Part shown: positions 7,153 through 13,510 of the stretch, piece by piece
How positions within the stretch are numbered: position 1 is the stretch's first letter
Layout of the letters: each line of letters begins with the position of its first letter
Origin: JAZQNF01 sp045641505
GTDB taxonomy: Bacteria > Bacillota > Clostridia > Lachnospirales > Bianqueaceae
Direction: 5' to 3'
Length of the DNA: 17,848 nucleotides
Assembly: GCA_045641505.1 (NCBI GenBank)
Contig: JAZUHB010000005.1
Location: 1 to 17,848 of the forward strand
The notes under the pieces: model-generated
Databases searched by the model: none
Told to the model about the DNA's origin: nothing
Seen by the model: only the letters and a program-made list of their open reading frames with translations
Program-made: the position numbers and the translations under genes

Positions 7153-7185
7153 AAAAAGGAGACTCCTGAGGGGGTCTCCTTTTTT
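7153..7185 (+). terminator. Intrinsic terminator after the uracil permease
   Basis: GGAGACTCC (7158-7166) pairs with GGGGTCTCC (7171-7179) around TGAG with one G-U pair, is extended by A5/T5 and ends in T6 (7180-7185). Confidence 0.9.
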
Positions 7186-7281
7186 CGTGGAGATGGGGGA
7201 TGGCATGCCTTGTGTGCCGCCGTAGTCCGTTCGGTCAGATTCGGAACTTCCATTCGGTCAGATTTAAAAAAATCAGAATTT
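7186..7281. other. Flank of array 1 with a short direct repeat
   Basis: TTCGGTCAGATT occurs at 7230-7241 and again at 7253-7264. The A-rich stretch with CAGAATTT before unit 1 resembles an array linker. This may be a decayed outer unit; no gene is seen. Confidence 0.35.
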
Positions 7282-7700
7282 GCGTGGTATGTCTGGAGAC
7301 ATGCGCCCGGTCACATACCACGCTATTTTCAAAAACGCCAATTTGCGTGGTATGCCGAGAGGCATGCGCTCAGTCAACTACCACGTTTTTGGGGAAAATG
7401 CGAAAAAACGTGGCATGCCAAGCCGCGGCTACTTCGCCGATCTGCCACGTTTTTTGGAAAAAAGTCAATTCGCGTGGTATGTCTGACGAAACCCGGCTGC
7501 GTCACCTACCACGCTATTTTCAAAAACGCCGATTTGCGTGGTATGTCTGGCCGAATCCGGCTGCGTCACCTGCCACGCTATTTTCAAAAACGCGGTTTTG
7601 CGTGGTATGTCTGGCCGAATCCGGCTGCGTCACCTGCCACGCTATTTTCAAAAACGTTGATTTGCGTGGTATGTCGGCAAAAACCTCGCAAATTTACCAC
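7282..7700. repeat. Array 1: seven tandem hairpin units, 63-64 bp period
   Basis: Units begin at 7282, 7345, 7408, 7472, 7536, 7600 and 7664. Each is a stem-loop of about 42-43 bases bounded by GCGTGGTA and TACCACGC (or TGCCACGC), then a 21-base A/T-rich linker, usually TATTTTCAAAAACG plus a variable end and TTT. Unit 1 has a perfect 10-bp outer stem (GCGTGGTATG/CATACCACGC). Unit 3 has changed both arms together (CGTGGCA/TGCCACG), keeping the pairing, and its stem extends through A6/T6 to 13 bp (7403-7415 with 7443-7455). Units 5 and 6 are identical in their stem-loops; unit 7 is degenerate. Inner sequences differ between units but most can form a second small hairpin. The block fills the convergent gap between uraA and the M14 gene, inside both their terminators. 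Confidence 0.9.
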
Positions 7701-7752
7701 TATGTTTTGTCCGATAACCCTTCCCAGGTCATCCGCGATAACCCCTTGAACA

Positions 7753-7787
7753 AAAGAAATCCGGCTCAGATCATGAGCCGGATTTCT
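7753..7787 (-). terminator. Terminator of the M14 surface protein gene
   Basis: AGAAATCCGGCTCA (7755-7768) and TGAGCCGGATTTCT (7774-7787) form a perfect 14-bp stem with a 5-base loop, followed on the - strand by TTTTG. It lies 16 bases beyond the stop of the M14 gene. Confidence 0.85.
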
Positions 7788-7803
7788 CTCGTACATCTGC
7801 TTT

Positions 7804-10800
7804 TCAGCGGCTTCTCTTCTTTTCAGGCAGAATGGCCAGGCAGCCGACGGCGCTCATGAGGGCCAGCGCCAGCCACAGGCCGGTGAGCTCGGTCACGCCG
7901 GTCTCCGGGGGAAGCTCGGCGTTCTCGAGCGGGATGCGGCCGTTCACCAGATCCTGCTCGCAGCGGTAGACGCTGTCGATCGGGATCAGGGAAAGCTGGA
8001 CGAAGGTCGCGCGGTCGCCGTAGTCGTCATAGAAGTCCGGCTCCATCAGCGTGGAGAGCAGCGTGCCGCTCACCTGGTTCATCGGGAAAACGTAGGCGCC
8101 GTTCGGAAAGACGAACTCGGTCTCGTCGCCGAGCAGGGCGTCGGTGATCGTGCCGCTGTACTGACGGAGCAGCACCACGTCCTCCGCGCCGAGCGCGTAG
8201 AACTCGATGCCGTGGGAGGCAGCGATGTCGAGCACGGTTTCGATCTCCGCGATGTCGGCGGGGATCAGGTAGGCGGTCGCGCGGGAGCGGACCTTCTCGG
8301 GCTTCTTGCAGAAGGTGAGGGAGGCCTTCGTGCCCGCGTTCACAACGCTGCCGTCCGCCACGGAATAGGTGGGCATCGGGAAGGTGTAGACCGCCTTCAG
8401 GTCGCCGTGGCGAAGGACCACCACGTCGTCCTCCTCGAAGGTCGCGCCCTTCTCGACCGTCGTGCGGCGCTCGGCGGCGACCGCTTCGACGATCTCGTCA
8501 CTGTTGTCGATGACGAAGGAGATCAGGATGCTGAAGGCCTCGAACTGGGAAGCCACGCGGCGGAAAAAGGTCTCCTTGGAGGCGAAAATGCCGGTGCTCT
8601 CCGTCAGCATGGTAAGGCTGCCGCGCATGCGGAAATAGGAGGTGTCGGCGGAGGGGACGGGGCCGCGGGAGCCGCCGCCGCTGCCGTACTGCCGCGCCCG
8701 GAAGCCGTCGGCGTACGCCTGCTTGAGTACCTCGATCAGAAGCTCCTCATTCAGTTCATTGAAGGCGGCCGTCTGGGTCATGTTCGGGTTGCTGCCGACC
8801 GAGAAATCGCAGAGCACATTGGAAGATGCCTGAACCGCCGAGGGGATGTTCGCCTCGTGAGCGGTGATGGCCACCTCGGGCATGAAGAGGTTGTAGGCCT
8901 CGTGGGCGTTGCGGACCTCGACGAAGCGGACCCGCATGTGGTCGCGGTTCATGTCGACACCCTGGCTGTTCTGCCGGATGCCGGCCTCGGCGCCGTCGCC
9001 GTTGACACGGGGCAAGATCACGATATTGACGTGCTGCAGCACCTCATCGCCGTAATCGCCGCAGAGCTGGTTGATCAGCGCGAGCGCGCCCTCGCCGCCG
9101 CCCGGCTCATTGCCGTGGATCTGTGCTTCCAGGAAGATCGTGGGGCGGGCGTCCGCCTGCACCTGCGCCGCGGCCGCCTCCAGGTCGGAGGCATCGACGG
9201 CCAGGGTCGTGTGGAGCGAGAGATAGACGGTCTTGCCGAGCTCGGTCGTGCCGATCTCATAGAGGTACATGTTGTCGTTCGCGAGCGCGTGCGCCTGCAG
9301 GTAGGCCGCGAGCTCCGCCTGCGTGGTGTACTCCTCCTTGCCCTTGCCGGCCGCGAACGCGGGCGTGTCGAGCAGATCGGGGAAGCGCGCGGTCAGGCCG
9401 CTGATGTCCATCAGCGGGGAAGCGAACAGTTCGTCGGAGTAGCTGTAGATCTTGACGGGCGACTGATAGCTGCCGCCGAGCGTCTTCGCGCCGGAATCGG
9501 CGTTCACGGTCTTCGCGCCGGCGATCAGATCCTGCACCGTGACGATGAAATCCTTATGCAGCGTGTGATAGCCGGTGCCGTTCGAGACGAAATGATATTC
9601 GCCCGCGGGCAGGGCATAGACGTAGGAAACGATCCCATCCGCAGTGGAGCTGCTGACGGCCGTCAGGCGCGCGCCGCCGTCCGCGAAGCCGCCGTAGACC
9701 TTGACCGTCACGCCCGTGGGCGCCGTCAGGGTCACGGTGCATTCCGCGGGCACGTCGGGACCGGTCAGGGCGCCGCGCCCGGAGGCGTTCCCCAGGAAGC
9801 GGCGGCCGATCAGATCGTAGAGGCCGTACTCGCCGGTCGCGTCGGCCTTGACGGGCACGAGCTTATGCTGCAGCTCGCCCCCCTGAGAGAGCTCGACGCC
9901 GTAGACGCGGGAGACGGAGGGACGGATCGTGCCGTTGCTCGCGCGGTAGGCGAAGATCAGCAGGCTCGAGCCGGGACGGCCGGCCGTGAAGGTTCCGCTG
10001 GTCGCCGAAACCGCCGTTCCGTTCAGCTCGACGGCCGTGTTCTGATTGTCCAAAAGGACGGTCTTGCGCTGCGTGTCCGCGGTCTGCTGGAAGTAGCCGG
10101 TGCCGATGCCGAAGGATTCGAGGCCGGCGGAGCTGACCATGATGGAGAAGCGCTTGTTGGTGGCGAAGGAGCCGAAGACGCCCGCGTAGGTGGAGGGGCT
10201 GACGTTCAGGAACTGGTAATCGACCAGAGCCGCCGTCGTGGCCGTGGGCACGATGCCGGTGTCGATGTACTCGTTTCCGTGCGACTCGACGTAGGCGAGC
10301 TGCGTGTATCCGGCCGGAAGGGGCAGCACCACGGGAGGACCGCTCAGCGCGCCGGAGCCGGAGGCGTTGCCGAGGAAGACGCCGTCCTCGAGGTCATAGA
10401 GGCCGTATTCGGAGGTCGCTTCCTTGAAGCAGGGCACGTACTCGTGCTCGAGCACGCCGCTCTCGTAGATTGCGAGACCGTAAACGCGGCAGGAGGAGCA
10501 GCGGACGGTGCCGTCGCCGGACTTATACGCGAAAACGCAGAGGTTCTGCGCGGGCGTGCCGACGGAAAAGGCGCCGTCGGTGGCGGCCGCGGCCGAGCCG
10601 TTCAGCTCGACGGTCACGGCGGCGTTGTCGATCGCGACAGTCTTCCGCGCGGCAGTCGCCGTCTGCATGTAATAGCCGCCGCCCAGGCTCACGGACTCCT
10701 TGCCGGAGCTGTTCACCATGACGCAGAAGCGGTTTCCGGTAGCGTAGGCACCGAAGACACCCGCGTAGGTGGAGGGCCGCAGCTCCGAGAGCTGATAGTC

Positions 10801-10989
10801 GATCTCCGCCCGGAGAGCGCTGTCAGCCGCGAAGCCCAGGTCGATGAACTCGGTGCCGTGGGAGGCGACGTACTCCACGGCCACGTAGCCGGAGGGCAGT
10901 GAGGTCGCCGCCGTTTCGCGCGGCAGAACGGGCAGCAGAGCCGCCGTCATCGCCGCCGCGAGGAGCAGAGCCAGTAGTTTTCTTTTCAT
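7804..10989 (-). CDS. Large cell-surface M14-family carboxypeptidase-like protein with two LamG-like domains
   Basis: The 1061-residue product has a signal peptide (residues 1-28) and two tandem copies of a ~187-residue jelly-roll-like (LamG/ConA-type) domain at about 31-218 and 224-411. These begin LPSGYVAVEYVASHGTEFID and LPAGYTQLAYVESHGNEYID. A short beta domain follows (about 415-490), then a zinc carboxypeptidase domain (about 550-830). M14 landmarks are present: His625-x2-Glu628 and His711 as zinc ligands, Asn681-Arg682 for the substrate carboxylate, and Glu797 in LTESTG as catalytic base. The C-terminus has LPPETG (1026-1031), a hydrophobic stretch and a KKRSR tail, resembling a sortase sorting signal. 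The protein probably trims peptides, perhaps of diet, host or cell wall, at the cell surface. AAGGA lies before the ATG. It is transcribed alone and has its own terminator. Confidence 0.88.
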   Translation of the reverse strand: MKRKLLALLLAAAMTAALLPVLPRETAATSLPSGYVAVEYVASHGTEFIDLGFAADSALRAEIDYQLSELRPSTYAGVFGAYATGNRFCVMVNSSGKESVSLGGGYYMQTATAARKTVAIDNAAVTVELNGSAAAATDGAFSVGTPAQNLCVFAYKSGDGTVRCSSCRVYGLAIYESGVLEHEYVPCFKEATSEYGLYDLEDGVFLGNASGSGALSGPPVVLPLPAGYTQLAYVESHGNEYIDTGIVPTATTAALVDYQFLNVSPSTYAGVFGSFATNKRFSIMVSSAGLESFGIGTGYFQQTADTQRKTVLLDNQNTAVELNGTAVSATSGTFTAGRPGSSLLIFAYRASNGTIRPSVSRVYGVELSQGGELQHKLVPVKADATGEYGLYDLIGRRFLGNASGRGALTGPDVPAECTVTLTAPTGVTVKVYGGFADGGARLTAVSSSTADGIVSYVYALPAGEYHFVSNGTGYHTLHKDFIVTVQDLIAGAKTVNADSGAKTLGGSYQSPVKIYSYSDELFASPLMDISGLTARFPDLLDTPAFAAGKGKEEYTTQAELAAYLQAHALANDNMYLYEIGTTELGKTVYLSLHTTLAVDASDLEAAAAQVQADARPTIFLEAQIHGNEPGGGEGALALINQLCGDYGDEVLQHVNIVILPRVNGDGAEAGIRQNSQGVDMNRDHMRVRFVEVRNAHEAYNLFMPEVAITAHEANIPSAVQASSNVLCDFSVGSNPNMTQTAAFNELNEELLIEVLKQAYADGFRARQYGSGGGSRGPVPSADTSYFRMRGSLTMLTESTGIFASKETFFRRVASQFEAFSILISFVIDNSDEIVEAVAAERRTTVEKGATFEEDDVVVLRHGDLKAVYTFPMPTYSVADGSVVNAGTKASLTFCKKPEKVRSRATAYLIPADIAEIETVLDIAASHGIEFYALGAEDVVLLRQYSGTITDALLGDETEFVFPNGAYVFPMNQVSGTLLSTLMEPDFYDDYGDRATFVQLSLIPIDSVYRCEQDLVNGRIPLENAELPPETGVTELTGLWLALALMSAVGCLAILPEKKRSR
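9757..10899 (-). repeat. Internal duplication coding the two LamG-like domains
   Basis: Residues 31-218 (10899-10336) and 224-411 (10320-9757) align along their length, sharing RPSTYAGVFG/SPSTYAGVFG, GNRFCVMV/NKRFSIMV and the closing SEYGLYDL/GEYGLYDL plus FLGNASG. DNA is also shared in places (CCCGCGTAGGTGGAGGG near 10183 and 10760), so the copy event is fairly recent or kept alike by conversion. Confidence 0.85.
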
Positions 10990-11128
10990 TTCTTCTTCCT
11001 TTCCATTTGCAGAACGGAACGGGAGGGTAATCCTCCCGGCGGGAGCTTTCGGCCTCCCGTTCCGGAGTTACCTTGATGATACTATGGAGTCTGTCCCTTA
11101 TTGGGGACTTCCCGCCGGTCGCGGGCCG
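10990..11128. other. Divergent intergenic region with inverted repeats
   Basis: GGAACGGGAGG (11016-11026) pairs with CCTCCCGTTCC (11053-11063), an 11-bp stem in the leader of the M14 gene; GGGAGG and CCTCCC (11021-11026, 11032-11037) offer an alternative fold. GTCCC/GGGAC (11093-11097, 11104-11108) is a small dyad. No convincing - strand promoter was found by eye. Confidence 0.45.
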
Positions 11129-11157
11129 TTGCCAAGGCCCCGCCGGAATGGTATAAT
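11129..11157 (+). promoter_or_regulatory. Promoter of the methyltransferase-cooT operon
   Basis: TTGCCA (11129-11134) and TATAAT (11152-11157) are 17 bases apart. Transcription would start near 11164, which rules out the in-frame starts at 11084 and 11156 and points to ATG 11195. Confidence 0.8.
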
Positions 11158-11194
11158 GGAGAAAACAACGTCAGGAACAAGGACGCGAACCGAG

Positions 11195-12043
11195 ATGAAC
11201 AAACAGAACGTGATCGACTTCTTCGATAAGGCCGCCGCCGGCTGGGACCGGGTGAACGGCCAGAACCGGCAGGCCGTCGCCTTCATTCTGGACCACGCGG
11301 GGCTCTTCCCCGGGGCCCGGGTGCTGGACGTGGCCTGCGGCACCGGCGTGCTCTTCTCCGAGTACCGGGCGCGCGCCGTCGGGCAGCTCACCGGCGTGGA
11401 TATTTCCCGGGAAATGATCCGGACGGCGCAGGCAAAATTCCCGGAGGCGAGGCTGCTCTGCGCGGACGCGGAGACCGAGCCGCTGGGCGAATTCGACTGC
11501 ATCGTGGTCTACAACGCCTTCCCGCACTTCGCGGAGCCGGAGCGGCTGATCCGGAAGCTCGCGTCGGAGCTTGCCCCCGGCGGCACGCTGACCGTCGCGC
11601 ACGGCATGAGCCGCGAGCAGATCAACGCCGTCCACTCGGGCAAGGCCTCGGACGTCTCGGCGCCCCTCCTGCCCGTGGAGGAACTGGAAGCGCTGATGGG
11701 CCGGTATCTGCAGGTCCGCGTCGCGGTCTCGGATGATTCGATGTATCAGGTGAGCGGCGTGAAGGCCGATGCTCCGCGGGACGGCGAGGCTCCTGCTCCC
11801 GCGCCGGAGGTCCTCCGCGAGAGCGGTCTCGTCCGGGGCAGCGCCGAGGAACAAGCCGCGCTTCTCGCCTATCTCCTGCGCCACAACGGGCAGCACGCCG
11901 AGGAATTCCTGCGGATCCGCGGTGAGCTCGCCGCGCTGGGCCGGACCGCCGCCGCCGCAAAGCTCGACGAGTGCCTGGCGCTCCTGCGGGAGGCCGACGC
12001 GAAGCTCGCGGAAGCCGAAGAACTTCTGAAAGGAGAACTGTGA
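11195..12043 (+). CDS. Class I SAM-dependent methyltransferase with C-terminal His-rich helical domain
   Basis: The 282-residue product has a Rossmann methyltransferase domain. SAM motif I is VLDVACGTG (43-51), the acidic residue ending strand 2 lies in GVDIS (67-71), and motif IV is VVYNAFPHF (104-112). Beyond about residue 160 the chain leaves the common fold. The last 70 residues (about 215-282) form a predicted helical bundle with HNGQHAEEF, in which His230, His234 and Glu236/237 are spaced as on one helix face and could bind a metal. The start is fixed by the promoter at 11129 and by the MNKQ sequence typical of the family. The TGA shares a base with the ATG of cooT, so the two are coupled. 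A small-molecule methylation linked to nickel or cobalt handling is possible but not shown; the substrate is unknown. Confidence 0.8.
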   Translation: MNKQNVIDFFDKAAAGWDRVNGQNRQAVAFILDHAGLFPGARVLDVACGTGVLFSEYRARAVGQLTGVDISREMIRTAQAKFPEARLLCADAETEPLGEFDCIVVYNAFPHFAEPERLIRKLASELAPGGTLTVAHGMSREQINAVHSGKASDVSAPLLPVEELEALMGRYLQVRVAVSDDSMYQVSGVKADAPRDGEAPAPAPEVLRESGLVRGSAEEQAALLAYLLRHNGQHAEEFLRIRGELAALGRTAAAAKLDECLALLREADAKLAEAEELLKGEL

Positions 12044-12228
12044 TGTGCCTTTCTTCCGTGTACTATGAGGAGGACGGCGAGCGCCGCCTCGTGATGGAGC
12101 GCGCCGCGGGCATCCGCACCGAGGACGGCCGCGTGACCGTGGAGGACATCCTCGGCCGCAGCGAGTCCCTCGCGGGCGAGATCGTCTCGGTGGACCTGAT
12201 GGAAAACGTGATCGTGGTCCGCGCGTAA
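12043..12228 (+). CDS. cooT: CooT family nickel-binding protein
   Basis: The 61-residue product begins MCLSSVYYEEDGERRLVME and ends IVSVDLMENVIVVRA, matching CooT, the small nickel protein that serves carbon monoxide dehydrogenase in Rhodospirillum rubrum. Cys2 is the residue that binds nickel in the CooT dimer, and it is present directly after the initiator Met. A longer in-frame start at 11971 is rejected because it would bury that Cys. AGGAG lies 7 bases before the ATG. The overlap with the methyltransferase stop means coupled translation. The presence of acsB 4 kb away supports a role in nickel supply to CODH/acetyl-CoA synthase. Proteins of this family also occur without CODH, so the partner is inferred. 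Confidence 0.88.
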   Translation: MCLSSVYYEEDGERRLVMERAAGIRTEDGRVTVEDILGRSESLAGEIVSVDLMENVIVVRA

Positions 12229-12360
12229 TATCTGTGTAATAAACATTGATGTGTTCTGCGGCGGAAAAGGTAACGCCGAATTGAAAAAATTTTCGCGGCG
12301 TGCTCCGGGTGATGTGCGGGGAGCGGAGCGAGTAAATCGGATATCGAAAGAAGTAACACT

Positions 12361-12891
12361 ATGCAGATTCACGCAAATTGCGAGTATGATTTCGAAGCAT
12401 GCCAAGCATTGACATACATTGCTTTGTACAGAAAAAAAGACCCAAGCAGATGCTTTACCAGAAATAACATTCTCCTGGCAATTATATTTGCTGTTGTCCT
12501 TCTCGACATGATACTGTTTGGCCCGGAGAAGGAATTCATTATTCTGATGATTGCGATTGTCATTATGGGTTTATTGGATTGGTTCCTATATTACCAATAT
12601 CCAAAAATCAACTACCGTTCCCTGGCAAATTTCAAAAATGTTTCCAACGAGTTTGTTTTTACGGAAGAAAAACTTCTCGTTACCTCCCACAATAACGAGT
12701 ATAGCGGCCAATGTGAAATAGCATACTCTCTCTTTGTGAAAGCTTACGAGACATCGAGGTACTTATTCCTGTATCAAACAAACAATCAGGTGTTCATAAT
12801 TGACAAATCGACACTGACAAACGGCACGATCGAAGAAATAAGAACTACGCTTAGTCAGTATTTCAAAAAATACTATATTTGCAAATATTGA
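12361..12891 (+). CDS. YcxB-like membrane protein
   Basis: The 176-residue product has two adjoining membrane segments (about 36-53 and 58-77) followed by a soluble C-terminal domain. The pattern FVFTEEKLLVTS (98-109), then an aromatic-rich pair of strands and a final helix EEIRTTLSQYF is typical of the YcxB-like C-terminal domain, whose function is unknown. Base composition is much richer in A and T than the neighbours and codon use differs (many ATA, AGA and TTA/AAT-type codons), suggesting recent transfer. No strong ribosome site is seen; AAGAAG lies 8 bases before the ATG. No clear promoter was found between cooT and this gene. A strong terminator follows. Confidence 0.78.
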   Translation: MQIHANCEYDFEACQALTYIALYRKKDPSRCFTRNNILLAIIFAVVLLDMILFGPEKEFIILMIAIVIMGLLDWFLYYQYPKINYRSLANFKNVSNEFVFTEEKLLVTSHNNEYSGQCEIAYSLFVKAYETSRYLFLYQTNNQVFIIDKSTLTNGTIEEIRTTLSQYFKKYYICKY

Positions 12892-12911
12892 AAAAGGCGG
12901 AACCGGCAAAA

Positions 12912-12952
12912 CCCGCCGAAGAGGAAACTGTTCCTTTTCGGCGGGCTTTTTT
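12912..12952 (+). terminator. Strong intrinsic terminator after the YcxB-like gene
   Basis: A 15-bp stem (CCCGCCGAAGAGGAA, 12912-12926, with 12931-12945, one G-U pair) with an ACTG loop is followed by CT6 (12946-12952). Confidence 0.92.
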
Positions 12953-13066
12953 GTTTGCTGCGGCTCGGCGCCGGCGTGTCATGAGATGGCGCGGATTTTC
13001 GGGAAAGCGTTCGGCCGCCGCGGCGCCCGCGGCTTCGTTTCATTTTGGGGAGCACTTTTTCCAAAC
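12953..13066. other. GC-rich flank of array 2, no gene seen
   Basis: This stretch carries several short GC palindromes (for example CGGCGCCGGCG and CCGCGG) but no credible reading frame with a ribosome site. It may contain decayed array units. Confidence 0.3.
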
Positions 13067-13356
13067 TTACGACAAATCGGCTTCAAACCGGAAATATGTC
13101 GTAAAGCAAAAAGTCACTTTCCCGGGCTTTACGTCAAATACGGCGAAAATGACAAAGTTGTCGTAAATTTTCCCTGTCTCGACGATCCGGGCTGCGTCCC
13201 CGGCTTGCCGAGTTCCGTCCCCTCCGCACATTTGCTTGAAATGATGCATCCGATTTACGACAGAAAAGCCAAAAAAAGCAAATCTGTCGTAAATCCCGAA
13301 AACGGCATTTTTACGTTTACGTCAAATTCGTCAAAACACGTCGATTTGTCGTAAAT
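13067..13356. repeat. Array 2: hairpin units of 62-63 bp period with TTTACGACA/TGTCGTAAA arms
   Basis: TGTCGTAA occurs at 13097, 13159, 13285 and 13347, and the opposite arm TTACG(A/T)CA at 13067, 13129, 13255 and 13318. Spacings are 62-63 bases, with a double step (126) where one unit (about 13190-13230) has lost both arms. The best stem is perfect over 13 bp: GATTTACGACAGA (13252-13264) with TCTGTCGTAAATC (13283-13295). Others are 8-12 bp with one mismatch. Stem-loops take about 38-44 bases and linkers about 20, just as in array 1. The missing-arm unit instead contains a GACGA...CCGGGCTGCGTC segment (13181-13198) nearly the same as the inner part of array 1 units. The array fills the convergent gap between the YcxB-like gene and the acs operon. 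Confidence 0.82.
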
Positions 13357-13413
13357 TTCCCAAAAAGAACGAAAAAAATGCGACGAAGGCGTGGCAAATG
13401 AGCGAAAGATCTC

Positions 13414-13440
13414 AAAAAAGCAGCGGCGCATCAGCGCCGC
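13414..13440 (-). terminator. Terminator of the acsB-acsV-DUF3786 operon
   Basis: Read on the - strand, GCGGCGC and GCGCCGC (13440-13434 and 13429-13423) form a stem with a 4-base loop, then GC-poor bases and a T6 run (13419-13414). On the + strand the same hairpin is followed by T5 at 13446-13450, so it may work both ways. Confidence 0.85.
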
Positions 13441-13510
13441 CGCACTTTTTCAGACTTTGGACCGTTCATTCCTGACCCGGAGGCCTGCCCGCTTGCTCGG
13501 GCCCAACGCC

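Noticed and set aside
5778..7253. 491-residue - strand frame opposite the uracil permease
   Set aside because: Its composition (Asp/Gly/Gln-rich low complexity) is what antisense of a C-ending hydrophobic gene gives, and the permease is certain.
7282..7700. CRISPR array (period near 64 bp would suit a 28-36 bp repeat plus spacer)
   Set aside because: The supposed spacers recur (units 5 and 6 are identical), the repeats include paired outer arms with compensatory changes, and no cas genes are present.
7200..7859. Repetitive proteins read through array 1 (FAWYV/LPRYFQKR type repeats)
   Set aside because: Several frames stay open at once because the repeat unit lacks stops; no ribosome site is seen and the selection is on DNA pairing rather than on a protein.
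8212..10902. 896-residue reading frame on the + strand opposite the M14 gene
   Set aside because: It is a shadow of GC-rich coding sequence. The - strand frame has signal peptide, catalytic residues, domain repeats and a ribosome site.
13389..13396. GCGTGGCA near array 2, equal to an array 1 arm
   Set aside because: An isolated 8-mer without its partner arm; likely chance.
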